Source: Cunninghamella blakesleeana
Lineage: Eukaryota > Mucoromycota > Mucoromycetes > Mucorales > Cunninghamellaceae
Reading direction: 5' to 3'
DNA: 64,000 bases
Assembly: GCA_017871115.1 (NCBI GenBank)
Contig: JAFCIZ010000006.1
Location: 3,224,001-3,288,000 of the forward strand
In this document: positions 12,707 through 25,609 of the stretch, piece by piece
Layout: every line of letters begins with the position of its first letter
Position numbering within the stretch: the first letter of the stretch is position 1
Position numbers and translations under genes: made by a program
The notes under the pieces: model-generated
What the model was told of the DNA's origin: nothing
Databases searched by the model: none
Seen by the model: only the letters and a program-made list of their open reading frames with translations

Positions 12707-13371
12707 TTACTGTTTTTTAAAAAAAATATAACAAAAGGTAAAAAAGGAAAAAATACGAAGTATTATTAAATAAATAAAAAAAGATTAGCAGTTATTAAGC
12801 ACTAACTCAGTTTTATAGTGATAGGATTCCCAGCAAAGTGAATAATATTTCTAATGCTATTACAAGAATTTTATTTTCAGTATCAGACTAAACGGCATAC
12901 ATAACACTACAAGAATAAAAAGCTGATCACTATAAAAGTTTTATTCACCCTATATGTGTAAATTTTAGTTGGTAATAAACAATGTAAATAAATCACAAGA
13001 AAATAAAATCTGATTACGTAAATAAAACATATTAAAAATACTATTAAGGAACTACTTTATAATAGCATTAATAAAAAGAGTAAATATATAATTCAAAGTA
13101 TATTTTCTTAAGTTTTATACACACATATTACAACATAAATCATAATAATATTTACAGCAAAAATATTCATTTCATTATTAAATATATGATGGTTTCAATA
13201 AAAATATTGCTTTTTTATTTTAAATAAAACAAAATAAAGAAAGGATTTTAAAAATTCCTTCTTTTATTTTCTTGAAAATAACTTAAATAATATTACAAAC
13301 AATTAAATATATGTACAAGTGTTATTAGAAAAAAACAGAGAAAAAATGAAAAAAGAAACAAAAGAAAGCTT
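12707..13371. other. Convergent intergenic region
   Basis: AT-rich DNA between the ends of DUO1 and the NDUFA4-like gene. A short imperfect inverted repeat (TTTTATAGTGAT near 12811 and its complement near 12929) is present but too weak to call a mobile element. No gene is visible. Confidence 0.4.
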
Positions 13372-13620
13372 TTACCATTGAGAGCGATTCCATTTACTAT
13401 CGTATTTTTGATTGATACTAGCCAATTTTACTTGCTCCCCTTCACGAATTTCCTGCCAAGGATATCTATTAGCTTTATGATTCCACACGACATCAGGAGC
13501 ACGAGCTTGATGAACAGACATGTAAACAGCACCAGATAAGGCAAATCCTAAGATACCAACAATTGGAAACACTTCTGGTTTAGCTTTGGAAATTTGGAGA
13601 AAATGTTGAAGAGCACCCAT
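13372..13620 (-). CDS. NDUFA4/MLRQ-like small mitochondrial membrane protein
   Basis: An 82-aa single-exon protein of the NADH-ubiquinone reductase complex 1 MLRQ family (NDUFA4/B12D-like), an inner-membrane accessory protein of the respiratory chain. The signature is KPEVFPIVGILGFALSGAVY, a hydrophobic segment that would be the single membrane span (about residues 15-35), followed by MSVHQARAPDVVW and the basic/acidic tail NRYPWQEIREGEQVKL. Length fits the family (about 80-90 aa). It starts at the only sensible ATG and has no cleavable presequence, as expected for the family. Whether it is assigned to complex I or complex IV varies between family members and cannot be decided from this sequence. 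Confidence 0.85.
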   Translation of the reverse strand: MGALQHFLQISKAKPEVFPIVGILGFALSGAVYMSVHQARAPDVVWNHKANRYPWQEIREGEQVKLASINQKYDSKWNRSQW

Positions 13621-14192
13621 TTGTATATAAATTAAAGTCTAAGAAGTTTATTATAGAAAAGTATTAATGTAAAAAAAAATAAAAGAATAATAAAAAATCA
13701 AATTTTATATTAAAAAAAACGAAGGAAAAGTGGCATCATTTTTTTTATCAACATGGCATGATTTTTTCTTTTATTTTTCTTCTCTTGGTTTCTAAATTTG
13801 GTTTATTGGTCAAAAAGCATCCGTTTTTTTTTTTTTTTTTGAACTCCTTTGATTTTTCTCTTATTCTATTAATGAATTTTTTTAAAAAAATATTATTCAA
13901 TTCATTTTTTAAATTTTTGGGATATATCGTCATAAAAAAACATGCATAATTTAAAATTGATATATATTTAAATTCGTCATTTTTTCATATTTTTATAAAG
14001 AAAAAATAATCCAATAGTATATTACACAAATAAAAATAATAAAAATAAAAATCATGCCTTTTTTTTAAAAAAAATTTTTTTGATCCGCCATTTTTTATTT
14101 TCCTTGTTATTTAGGTTAAAAAATGATATCATTATAATTGCTACAATTAATCACAGAAAAGAAAAAGTATAGCATAATTATTATATATTATT
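13621..14192. other. Intergenic, upstream of the MLRQ-like gene
   Basis: This 572-bp region is very AT-rich, with homopolymer runs, between two minus-strand genes. Two mirror-image ORFs at about 13750-13950 come from low-complexity sequence and are not supported as genes. Confidence 0.45.
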
Positions 14193-17100
14193 CTAAACAT
14201 CATCGGCTGCAAGATTACTAAGGCCACGTCGAATATAACGTTGGAAATAAGTACCAGTTTGATTTAAATATGAATTTACTTTGTTTTCCGCAAGTGGATA
14301 TTTCTTTTGAAATTCGTATAATTCAACAATTCCCTATATATATTTATAAATATATATATTATGATTAGATATTAAAAATTTCTGCTTTTTTTCTCTTTCC
14401 ATTTTTAATTTTTAATTTTTTTTACCTGTTTTGTTTGTTCTCTTGTACCAATCTTTTCGAAAATTTGAGTAAGCATATTATTCATTTCATAATCAGATAA
14501 AGTTGTTTTATTTGTATTGATTGGCTCGTCTACTTGCATTGAATTTGAATCACCGTTGTTTTGATGCTGAGGATCACCAATCATAGTATTCGAATTCATA
14601 TTGGAAGAGAAAGCTTGAAGAGCTTCCATACCTCCTCCTATATAAGCTGATGATGTAGGTAAGCTTTGTTGTTGAGGCATGTTTTCATGTGGATATCCAT
14701 CTGAAGAAGGGTATGAGCCCATGGAAGTAGATCGGAATAAATGGTTGGAACGGATAGATGATATAGAGGAAGGTCTACTAAATGAATTGGAATGACGAGA
14801 TTGTTGATATACTTGTTCATCATGGGAAAGATTTCCTATGGAAGATGAAGAATTAGGAAATGACAGGGGTCTCGATTGATTACCATCCATGGACATGTCT
14901 TGGTGTGATTGCTGATGATACTGCTGATGTTGGTGCTGTTGCTGTTGCTGTTGCTGTTGCATCATTTCTTTTTTACGACATGCCTCCAGCATGTGATGCA
15001 GATAAGGATATACACTGCTATGCTGAGGATCTTCAATTAAGCTTAAGTGTTGAAACACACCTTCACCTAATCCATTGACTAGTTCCAATAAAAGCGTTTT
15101 AACTGTACGTAGAGGTAATTCACCAAGAGGCACATTTTCTTGAGTACGTCGTTTCCACTCATTTGGCGGTGTTACTAAAAAGAATTTATTAATTTCATAT
15201 AAGAGTTGATCAGGCAATAGAGTACCAGTACGTAAATTATCTTGAATAGTTTTAGCCAGTTTCCATAAGCATTTCATGATTAATTCAGTATACTTAGTTT
15301 CTATAGAGCTACTAGAATCACCAGGTCTTAAGCCAGCGGAGCAAGTTCCAAGAATAGTCAAAAGTGCACTGTAATTATGTTATAAGTATATATATATATA
15401 TAAAAAAATCAATAAATATCATTCTCTGTTACCTACTACTATTACATTTCTTTTTGTTTTCATTTATTACCTAAAAGTAGCATTCTTTTGACTATTTTCT
15501 AACACTTTGACCATAGCCACATTAAGAGCTTTAGATAATTGTGGACCAGATTCCAATGTTAACATATTTTGATCTAACAAACGGTGAGCTAGCTCTTGTA
15601 AAAGATGATGCAAGGCTTCTTGAGATACAGCACCAGCAAGATCACGATTAGAAAACAATAATACCAAAGCGTTGACCAAATGTTTACATAAACGAGTTGT
15701 AATAGGACTTCTAGGATCGACATTAGAATAGGCAAATCGCACTTGTAATGTAATTGCGTTAATTAAAGGTTCAATATCTGGTAAAATAAGCTCTGGCTGC
15801 GTATTTAAATGCTTATCCAATTGTTTCAATGCATCTATACTAGGTTGTGGATCACCACTAGTTATTTGGGCAATAAGATAATCTACAATATATTCTCTTT
15901 GATCTTGATGATGATGTTGATTTGCCATAGAGTAAGGTGAGGGTATAGTTGATTGAGGATGGTTTTGGGCTATTAAAGATGGGGAATGGTGATTATATTG
16001 CATTTGCTGCGGCTGTTGCTGTGTTACTGTACGTGGTTGTCTCATTGATGAAGATCCAGGTAATATTCTAGGCTCATTACTATGATCTTGATATTGATGA
16101 TGTGACATATTATTTTGATATTCATCAGCAATTCCTTCCATTGGTTCTGGCTCTATATATGAATGATTATTAACAGTACGTTGCTGATGTTGATATCCAG
16201 AATGTGAAGATGGCTGTGGTAACGAGCGTGGCTTTCCAATACGTGAACGAGGTGTTCGAGCCAAATTATTAATCATTGGTAAATCATCAATATCCATTTC
16301 TTCTTCTTCTTGTTGTTGCTGTAGTTGTTGTCTTTCACGTGCTTCTTTTTCTGCTAGCACACTTGCAGATGGTTTTGTACGTTTTAATCTTTCTTCCAGC
16401 ATAGCTTTCTCTTTTTCACCAATTCTACTAACATATTTAAACACTGTATCACCAATAAGTATATAAACTTGAGCAATGGCATTTAACGCTGCATTTCGGA
16501 CACCTGCATCTCGATCACCAATATGTGCTGCAATAAGCGGTAGTGATTTATTTGGCAACATAACTGCAATTCCATTACATCGAACAGCATCACCAACTTC
16601 TTCCAGACACTCTGCACGAGCCTTAGCATTTTTTGAATTTGCTGCTACATCCAGTAAATAGTTAAGCAATTTACTTGCAGGATAAATACGACAGAAATCT
16701 TTAAGGATAGTACGAATTCTTACACGGATAGTTTCCTTCGGATCTCCAACCTTAAAAATGAAATAAAATTAAATAAAAAAACATCAATAAGTTAATGAAT
16801 TCTATATAAATATGAATATAAATACAACTTTATACCTTATTAATCAAAAATGGTAAAAATGATATAGCTTCATATTCCGTAAGATGATAACCTTCTTCAT
16901 CCAAAACCCCCACTAAATGCTGCGTTAAATCCAAACATTTCAAGAGCATACTTGTATTAGTATCAAAGAAACGAATAGTCAAATACTTAAATATCAAATC
17001 GGTATTGGCAACATATCGTTGTTTTAATTCATTAAAATCCAGACCATATTTATCCATTGATATATCACGATTCACTAAACATTCATCCAGCTGTGATAAG

Positions 17101-20100
17101 GCATTAAGACGATCTCGTTCAGCATACTGACTTGTACTAAACATAAGTGAAACGATTTCAGAATTAAAATGTGTATCACAAACCCCACGCAACATATCTA
17201 TAACATCAGATCTGGGAGAATCAAATTGCCATCGGATTTCCTTTTTTGCACGAACTTGCTTTGCACGAACATCACCGGTTAATAGAGGGGGCTGGGCCTG
17301 TTCAATTGTGGAAACTTGATTACTGTTATTTATTGTACCAAATGAGCCAGTTTTTGTTCTAGGAGTTAATAGCTTTTTTTTTCCTAGTGAAGGTTTAATT
17401 CGAGTTGGCTTATCATCAGAACCGTTGGAAGCCATTGAATCTGGTCTTTTAGATTCAGGAGTATCAGATGTTTTTTTAATTTTGGGAGTTGCTGTCGCTG
17501 ACGCTGCCATAGTGTTTTGAGCTGATGGCGCTATTGTTGCAGGCACTGATCCACGAGCTGCTTCTATCAGAGGTATAACAGTTTGTTTTTGTGCACTTTT
17601 AAGTTCTGAAACTTTATTCATCACGTTGTCATATCCAGTGTTTGCAATAACTATGGGAAGTACATTTTGGGCTGCTTTTCTAACATCTGCATTTCTATCT
17701 TGTAAACATGCTAATATAGATGATATTAATGGTGAAAAATCTACAACAGTTCCAGTAGGGTCTCGTTCATTGAGAGCTGTAGAAAGCCAGGTTAATAATT
17801 CTTTCCTTAAAGCTGGAGCATCTGCTGCTAAACTTGTTCCAAAAGCACCAATTAATCCTTCTAAACCACATGTCTGTCGAATGATTTCCAAGGTAGCTAT
17901 ACCAGCACTACGCACATTTGCTTTGTTGTCGGAAACAACTGATGTAAGTGGACCAGATAATATTTTAACATATTTTTCAAAAGGTTTGCCCATTGATACA
18001 ACCAATAATCCTGTAATTTCTACGGTTTGAATTTGTAGATTTTTATTACTATCACCCAACCTTTGTTTAAGGGTGCTTGGAAATTCACCTATATAGGGTA
18101 TAAAAAAATAAAAACAATAAAAAAAAAGAGATTTGTTATTATACTTGTTGATATTTTATTTTATTTTATTTATTTATTTTAATTATTATTATTATTATTT
18201 ACCTAAATTTGGCTTAATTCTCTTGTTTGCCCCTTCAATAATTGCCAACACTTTATCAAGCCCTTCTTTACGCACCTTCCAATTTGTATCGTTACATTCA
18301 GCCATTACTTTATTTAATTGGTTAGATATGTCAAGACGAGGAATCAAACTATCTAATGCATCAATCTCCATATTATTGTTGCTTCCTCTACCATTACTAT
18401 TATCATTACCAGGATTACCACCATCAGACTAATTAAGAGTATATTATTTAGAACATTAAGTTAAATAAATAAATACATATATATTATGAACTATGATCAA
18501 TTTAAAGCTAACTTACAGCTGCTGTGGTTTTAGTAGGTTGAGGTGGGTCTAACTTAGCAGCTTTTTCAAACTCTGCTTCAATATTAGCCATAAGGGCAGG
18601 ACTGACATCTTGGACAAAAGTAATAATTTCTAATTGGTAAAACGTATCATGTCAGTAAAAAAAATTAAATCAAATTAAGACATCATAATACATCAATAAT
18701 TATATCTATCAATCTATTATATAAGTTTTACCTGGACCAATGTATCTTCTCAAAACACCAAGCACACTAACAGCACTGGTACGTACAGAAGCGTTTGTGT
18801 TTCCAAGAGCTATTTTTACGAATTCAATAAGGTCTCTTACTTGTAATCTTGCAATTCCAAAATCAAGAAGAGCTTGATGTATCCACATTAGCGAGTCAGC
18901 TAATACTTTAGGAGACTTTGATTTTTTCCAGATTGGGTAAGATTGAGCTAAAACGAATTGTAGCGTGGTTTTTTCAGCAAAGACTTCTAAACATTCACCA
19001 GCAGGTTTTTTGAGTTTAATGTCACCTAGTTTTTCTACTAAGCCTATAAAAAATAACAATAATAATTGGATTACGAAGTTAAGCAATGATAGACTAATAC
19101 ATGTGTATATATACACATACTCACATATGCATATTTACTTACCAGGAATTCCAATAGCTGCACACGACTTCGTAAAAGAAGGGCATGATGTAGCCAGCAA
19201 TTGCATAACACCATATAACTTGGTCATGACTTGAAAATTCATTTCTTTCCATCCAGGTTTTTTAGATAAACAACGAATAATAATTTCAGGTTCTATATCT
19301 TCAGGTTCTAATTCATTTTCTAAATGTGAATATAATGCTTCCATTGCAGCAAGACGTACTTTCCACTGACTTTGACCTATATCCTCCCATACTTGTTCGG
19401 GAATATAATCTGTTGCACGAGCTTCAGCATCTTCTGCAGAGAACTTGTACTTAACTTCTTCTGGTTCGCTAGAGGGAGGCAATTTACCGGATTTTTTTGG
19501 CGCTGCTGTGGTAGTAGCTGCAGCTGGTTTTGGTTTTGGTTTAGATGATGACAGAGTTGGTTTCTTAGTATTACCTCCCGTAAGGCGAGCTGGTGGTTTT
19601 CGTTTTGGTGATACTAAAACGGTAGTATCTGACTGAGGTTCATCATCAACCACCATAGGCTGAGGCTCTGGTTTGACTGGCTTTTTAGCTGGTGCCTAAA
19701 TATATTAAAAAAGTAATCCAGCATACGTTAGATCAATAATATATACATACATATAAATATATATGTGTGTATGGTACCTTTTTTACAGCAGATGCTGGTT
19801 TTTTAGGTGGAGGTGGAGCTGGTTTCTTCGCTACTACAGGTTTTGCTTTAACTTCTACTTTATCATACCATTCTTTAATTTTATTTTTTTTAATGTCATC
19901 CAAATCATCAGTATATACAAGCATTGCCTTTTCGCCAATAACTTTCATTAAAGTTCCTAAACCTTCTGCGCTATTTTCTCGAGCATTTGCATCCGCATCA
20001 TCTAATGTTTTGAGCATCATATCAGCAAAGGCTTTGACTTCGGGTTTTGAAGGGGATATACGCGTAGATTGTAATTGCTTGGCAAGTAATTTCATCGATT

Positions 20101-22265
20101 GAGCACGAATTTGTGGATTTTTATGTTTAACTGCGGCGCTAAGATCCTCTATAATATCAGATAACTGTACAGTTGAAAAAATGGAGTTTAGTGAATTAAC
20201 GAGACTTTCCAAAATAGCAGGCTTTCTTTCTTTTAATTTTTCAATCATTGGCGGTGTTAGCTACAGTAAAAATGGAATATAAAACGAAATGAAAGAGTAA
20301 AAAATTAATATTATTACTATTACTTTTATTATTATCATTATTATCATTATCGTATATATAGGTATATCAATATTCTTTTTTTACCATTTCCTTATATTTT
20401 CCAAAATCATTTCTTAAACCATTTGCAATTGCTTCAATACAATTTGCTGTAGTTCCAACAAGTAATATATTTGTATCATTTATACGCTAAAAAATACAAT
20501 AACAATAATAATTAGCAATAGACTAATATATGTTGCCTTATCAATATATAATGGTTTTTCTAAATACCTTAACTAAAGCGGCCATTAATTCTGAATAATC
20601 CTTATCCATAATCTTTGGTGTTTTCGTTGCTTCCATTAATGCATCCAAAGCTTCGCGTCGTTCTTGCCATTTTTTTGAAACCTAAATATCAGAGCATATA
20701 TAAATACCTAATTAATTAACATATGCTACAGGCGTATATTTGTAATAAAAATATACTTACAATAAGCTCATAAAAGTTTCCAGGTAATTTGGTAGTAATA
20801 TCAACAGGATCCGCAAGATCGAAAGGATCTATAGGATCATCATCCATTTGTTCATTACTATCATCATCTCCATCAGCATCGCCTAAATAAATATATTAAA
20901 AAAAGATATTATTAAAATTAATATTTTTATAGTTATTTTATTATTATTATAGTTACTATTATTACCCATTTCTAATTCCTGTGTGGCCATCTCCGCAGCT
21001 TTTTGTTGTTCACTACGTAATAGTCTTTCTGGAGCTGGTCGATCAGTAGGTAACTTACTAAAAGCCTCTTCAAGTTCTTTAATTTGTACAGGTTTTAAAT
21101 TTGATAATGAAGGCGTGAGAGCCGCTCCAACCCATCGATATATTTCAACTGTTAATGTAAACGTCTATACAATTAAATTATTATTAAATAAGGAAATACT
21201 ACAATAATAATAATAATAATACCAATAACAATAGTACTTAAAATAAAAATAAAAATAAAAATTTACCTCAGCTCTGACGTTTTTATCCGTATGACTAAAT
21301 AATTTAGATAATGACTTAATAACAGGTTTTGGATTTACAGTTTTAGCACCAAATTGCCTATAAATAAAATATGTAACATATTGATCATTCATCAGTATAT
21401 ATTCCATAATATATAAAAACTCTATTTTTACATTCTTTTGTATATATACCTAATCATTTCACGTAATACTACTACTGTTTGGGTAACTAGTTTAGGTTGT
21501 TTTACATCAATTCCAGGAAGAACCAATTCCTAATAAACATATATATACGTAATATGCATGCATGTGTATAAATATATATTAATAAAAATGAATTTCAAGT
21601 TTGATAAAGTGATATTTTTTTCAGCTTACAACTACAGGATCAGGTACATCGATTTCAGCATAAAGTAAAATAATATCAGTTGCCTTTTGTTTTGTACCAG
21701 CTTTAGGTACACCTAAACATTTTGATACTAGAGCAGGAATAATAATTTCACGAGTGCTAATATATAAAATAATTAAAAAGTAAGTACATATGGCAATCAA
21801 TGAGTTTTCTCAATAAATGCTTCCGTTTTATTTTCTATATAGAATCCCCTTTTAGCCCTAGCAACTATATGTTTGCATTTCTTTTATTATAATTATTATT
21901 TTACCTCGAAGCATTTGGTGCATTGTTGACAAATTCATAAACAGCATTTAGACCAGCTTCTTGAGCAATGGCATTTGCATCTGTTACAATATTTTTAAGA
22001 TATCCTTCGTATTGATGAAAATCAGAGTCTTCTACTGTTTTCCTAAATAGATCATGAAGTTCTGAATAAGCTGAAAGTCGAGCTTTCCATATCTAAGCAA
22101 TAAATTTATAATAACAAAATCATCGCGTATAAATTAATAAGTGGAAAATATATGTAAGTAAAATTTACTGGGAATATTTCTTTTCTTTTCTTTTTCAGTA
22201 TATTTTACTTTGTGTTGAAGTCTATCTACGATTGATAATGATTTAAAATCCTCTTCGGTATCCAT
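14193..22265 (-). CDS. XMAP215/ch-TOG family microtubule polymerase
   Basis: TOG-array protein that binds tubulin and promotes microtubule growth at plus ends, spindle poles and kinetochores. I assembled 18 exons, 5' to 3': 22265-22209, 22092-21905, 21756-21630, 21529-21450, 21357-21267, 21164-20966, 20882-20761, 20681-20568, 20486-20385, 20260-19778, 19695-19143, 19043-18732, 18629-18517, 18428-18203, 18088-16836, 16750-15471, 15368-14426, 14333-14193. They total 6384 nt (2127 aa) in one frame. The N-terminus MDTEEDFKSLSIVDRLQHK then IWKARLSAY is the TOG1 start. HEAT-type TOG repeats follow: TOG1-2 within about 1-500, TOG3 about 605-830, TOG4 about 865-1105, TOG5 about 1190-1480, separated by basic Lys/Pro/Ser linkers. 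A C-terminal helical domain (about 1600-1900) and the final TGTYFQRYIRRGL helix match the long animal-type form. Budding and fission yeast homologues have two TOGs and under 1000 aa. Confidence 0.85.
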
Positions 22266-23784
22266 TAATATATTTTATTTAAATAAAGATTGTGTATTAA
22301 TGGTACATTCAAATTTTATATGACTTTTAATTGGTAATTTTGACAGATATATATAAATTCGATTAGAAAAGAAGATATAATATAATAATAATAGTAGTAG
22401 TAGTGGTAGATGGTATAAATTGTAATAAAACAATCAAAGAAAGAACGAGCAAAAAAAATTCAAAAAAAAGTGTAAAAAAAACCCAGAATTTAAAACTCCG
22501 TATTTTGGCAGCCTAGTATATGTCTATAAATTTTGGAAACACTAGGCGCACGGGTTAAAATGGAAGAATTTCCTAGTAAACCATGCCTTTATATTGATCA
22601 AACACTTTATAATACAACATTATTTATTTATAATATTAATATAATAATAAATAAAATAATAATTAACATAATATATTAATATACTGAAATGAATAATTTT
22701 TGTTATTTATATTATAAAAAATAAAATTAGTAAAAAAAAGAGAACGAAGAATGAAAATGTTATAATTCTTTCTTTCATCTCCTGTCTCTTTTTCTTTATT
22801 GTATTATTATTTTTATATAATAATAATACATAAATACCCCACTTTTATTTTTTTTATATTTATTTAGTTTATTGATATTTTTGTTATGCATATAACTCTC
22901 AATATACCTAGTTTGTTACTAATATTATTTTGGAATTTTTAAAATGCAATTTTTAATTAATTCTTTTTCCTTTTTTTTATTTTTTTTTTTTAAAAAATAT
23001 ATTTGCCTTGAACCTGTTTTTATTCAGTAACCATATTGTTTATAATAATTTATAATTTAGTTAAATAGATTCTTTAATTTTATTATTTATTAAATTATAT
23101 ATACACTGCTTGAATTAATAAAATGGCTTGTAGATATATAATTATTTAAAACTCACAGTAGTACATGAAAAATAAAATATTATAAAAATATTCCCAATTT
23201 AAAAAATACATTTATATTTATAAGAGATTATAGTCAATTTAACCTAAAATATCGACTAATGTTATATCTCAGGAAAGACTTGGTCGATATAATTAACAGT
23301 TAAACAACTTTATTTGGTAAAGTATTACCTACCTCAAACTGAGTTGATTTTTAAAACTGGATTAGATTAAAAAACATATAATCATTGCCTCAGACGATCT
23401 ATATTACCATATATCAAATAATTATCCTCAGAAAAAAATAACCATTGATAATAATTATTTTCTAATAATTAAATGATATTATATACAACACTGTTATCAA
23501 TATCACATACACTGTTTTATGAAACACAGTGGTATAGACCCAAAATTAACAAAATAAAACTTAAAAAGGAAAAATAGCCTATAGAGAAACCTTAGATTTT
23601 TGGCGTTTATATTGAGTTTGTTTATTGCTTTTATGAATCCTAAATACTATTTTATTTTAACTATTCTAATTATCTAGTTTAATTTTTTATAAGTCTATTC
23701 ATTTTTATTTAACTCCATTTTTACTATTCTTATTTACTTTTCTTAGTTTTTTTCAAAAAAATCCTCACAAGATATATTAGCTCT

Positions 23785-24120
23785 TGTTGAATCTAGCAAA
23801 ATAAAATACAAAAGGTACAGAAAGACAAAGAAAATATTGTGAAAATTTTTGGTAGACTGATGACAATTGACTCAATTTAGGCATTGTATATTATGGATTA
23901 TTTTGTTTTTTTGACTTTGAAAAATTAGGAAATTTACTGGAGGTTAAAAGTATATTATGAAAAAAAATTATCTGTCAGATATCATGAATTATGACGGAGT
24001 TTAAATTACGCATAAAGTAACAGACCTATGTGGTTGAAAAATTAAGGTTTATAACATGGGATAAGTCAATATAAATGGCTCATCTCATGTCAGGTACGTA
24101 ATTGTGACTTTATAAGAGTA
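23785..24120 (-). repeat. Diverged LTR relic related to the element-5 LTR family
   Basis: The stretch starts TGTTGAATCTAG and follows the same order of short matches as the LTR at 63126-63532: ACAAAGAAAATATTGTGAAA, then GGAGTTTAAA, then TCAGGTAC, then GTGACTTTATAA. Divergence is heavy and the TACAACA end is not found. It is called by visual collinearity only. The inverted repeat at 24125 may have landed in or next to it. Confidence 0.4.
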
Positions 24121-24124
24121 AGCC

Positions 24125-24292
24125 TATGCGCAGGGAAAAAATCCACCCAAGTATTATTTCACTATTATAATTACTGATTCACAACACTACCAAGCTTAAG
24201 CATTCCAAAATCCGAGCTTTCTGTTTTAAAATTTCAACTTTAACTTTTATTAATGAAAAAAGATACCAAGTGGATTTTCCCCCTGCGCATAT
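24125..24292. repeat. Imperfect inverted repeat, possible MITE
   Basis: The left arm at about 24125-24153 begins TATGCGCAGGGAAAAAATCC. The right arm at about 24263-24292, reverse-complemented, reads ATATGCGCAGGGGGAAAATC, continuing CACTTGGTAT against CACCCAAGTAT on the left. The arms are about 28 bp with a few mismatches, and the whole is about 168 bp with no ORF inside, which is the form of a small non-autonomous DNA transposon. No clear target duplication was found. Confidence 0.45.
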
Positions 24293-25609
24293 ACTTCACC
24301 ACATAGTAATAAATAAAACATATGAAATATCACTATAATGGAATTGTAAATTATATTGATTAATATTACTAATCATATGAAAAATAAAATATTATTTTAT
24401 AATCACCAGAGCAGAATTAGATTATTATATCAACATTCATCCTATGTTTATAATAAAACAAAATATCCAAGGAATTTCAATTAATTGTTTCAACTTTTTC
24501 ATTATATATAATATTTTACCTATTTTTGATAGTTTTGATATTTTTCAAACCACTATTTTCAAGTTTATTGATAAAAAATACAAAGATTTATAGTTTATAT
24601 CAAATTTTAGCTCTTTAAATCTTTTTTTATATTTTTAACATGTACAGTTATTTGTAAAGAACCACTATATTCCTTACTGATACCACTTATCATTTCTCTA
24701 TTTGTACATCCAAAAATTAATCATATTCAATATGAATCTTACTTGCTGGAGCTACACTTTTTGAGTAAAAATAAACGATAGCTGTGTTTAAAAGATAATA
24801 ATTATATTGATCCATAATATGCATTACTTTCCATATAGCTCCACTAAAAAATAAACATAAAAAATATGCACATTCACCTATTACCGAATTTCGCTATCCA
24901 GTTGGCTATTTTTTTTTTTTTGGCCAAAGATTTTTGTTTTATTTAACAACGATAACGTTGTAATTTTCTTTTTTACTCCCCTCTTTTTCTTTTTCAGTGT
25001 TTTTTCTAAACTTCTTTTTTCTCATTATATTCTTATTTTCATCATTTTCTTCTATATAGTCTCCCTTTTTTTCGTTATAATTTTCATTATTTTTTTGCTG
25101 TTTTTCCTTTAGTTTTATATTTCAGAATAGATACAATCAAAGTCAAGTCTTTATAATTACTTCTAATAGCAGTTACCAATAAATCATTCTGTGTTACAAA
25201 TTTTTGGCATTATTCTTTCTTATCTCATTTGTTTTTCAGCTGCATTTCAGTTTTAAATTCATAATTTTAGACTTGATTAAAACAAATTAACATAGTACAA
25301 GAAAGAAAAAATAAAAGATAAAAAAGTATATGTAAAAAAAGGATGCGTGTTACTTTTAAAATTTCGAAAAAAATTAAAGTGAAGGCAATTAAATACTATT
25401 TTTTTGAAATGAATGCAGGTAACCTCTTATTTTTTCATTAAATCTTTTGAAATTATTTCATATATTTTAAAAAAGATGTTTGGCAGTAATAAAATAAAGT
25501 TGATTCAAAAATATCATCATAGAATAGAGAAAAAATAAATTTTATAATAATATGAGTAAAAAGGTGTATATAAGAAAAGGAGTGTGTAAATAATTTAAAA
25601 TATTAAACT

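Larger units (their letters stand above)
22266..25609. other. 3.3-kb intergenic region with repeat relics
   Basis: No supported gene on either strand. The region holds the upstream side of the XMAP215 gene (right of 22265), a decayed LTR-like stretch from about 23785 and an imperfect inverted repeat at 24125-24292, listed separately. The rest is AT-rich with no structure I can name. Confidence 0.5.

Noticed and set aside
12809..12945. Inverted repeat around TTTTATAGTGAT
   Set aside because: Only about 12 bp of AT-rich complementarity, likely by chance.
13748..13949. Mirror ORFs on both strands
   Set aside because: Low-complexity A/T runs, no conserved motif.
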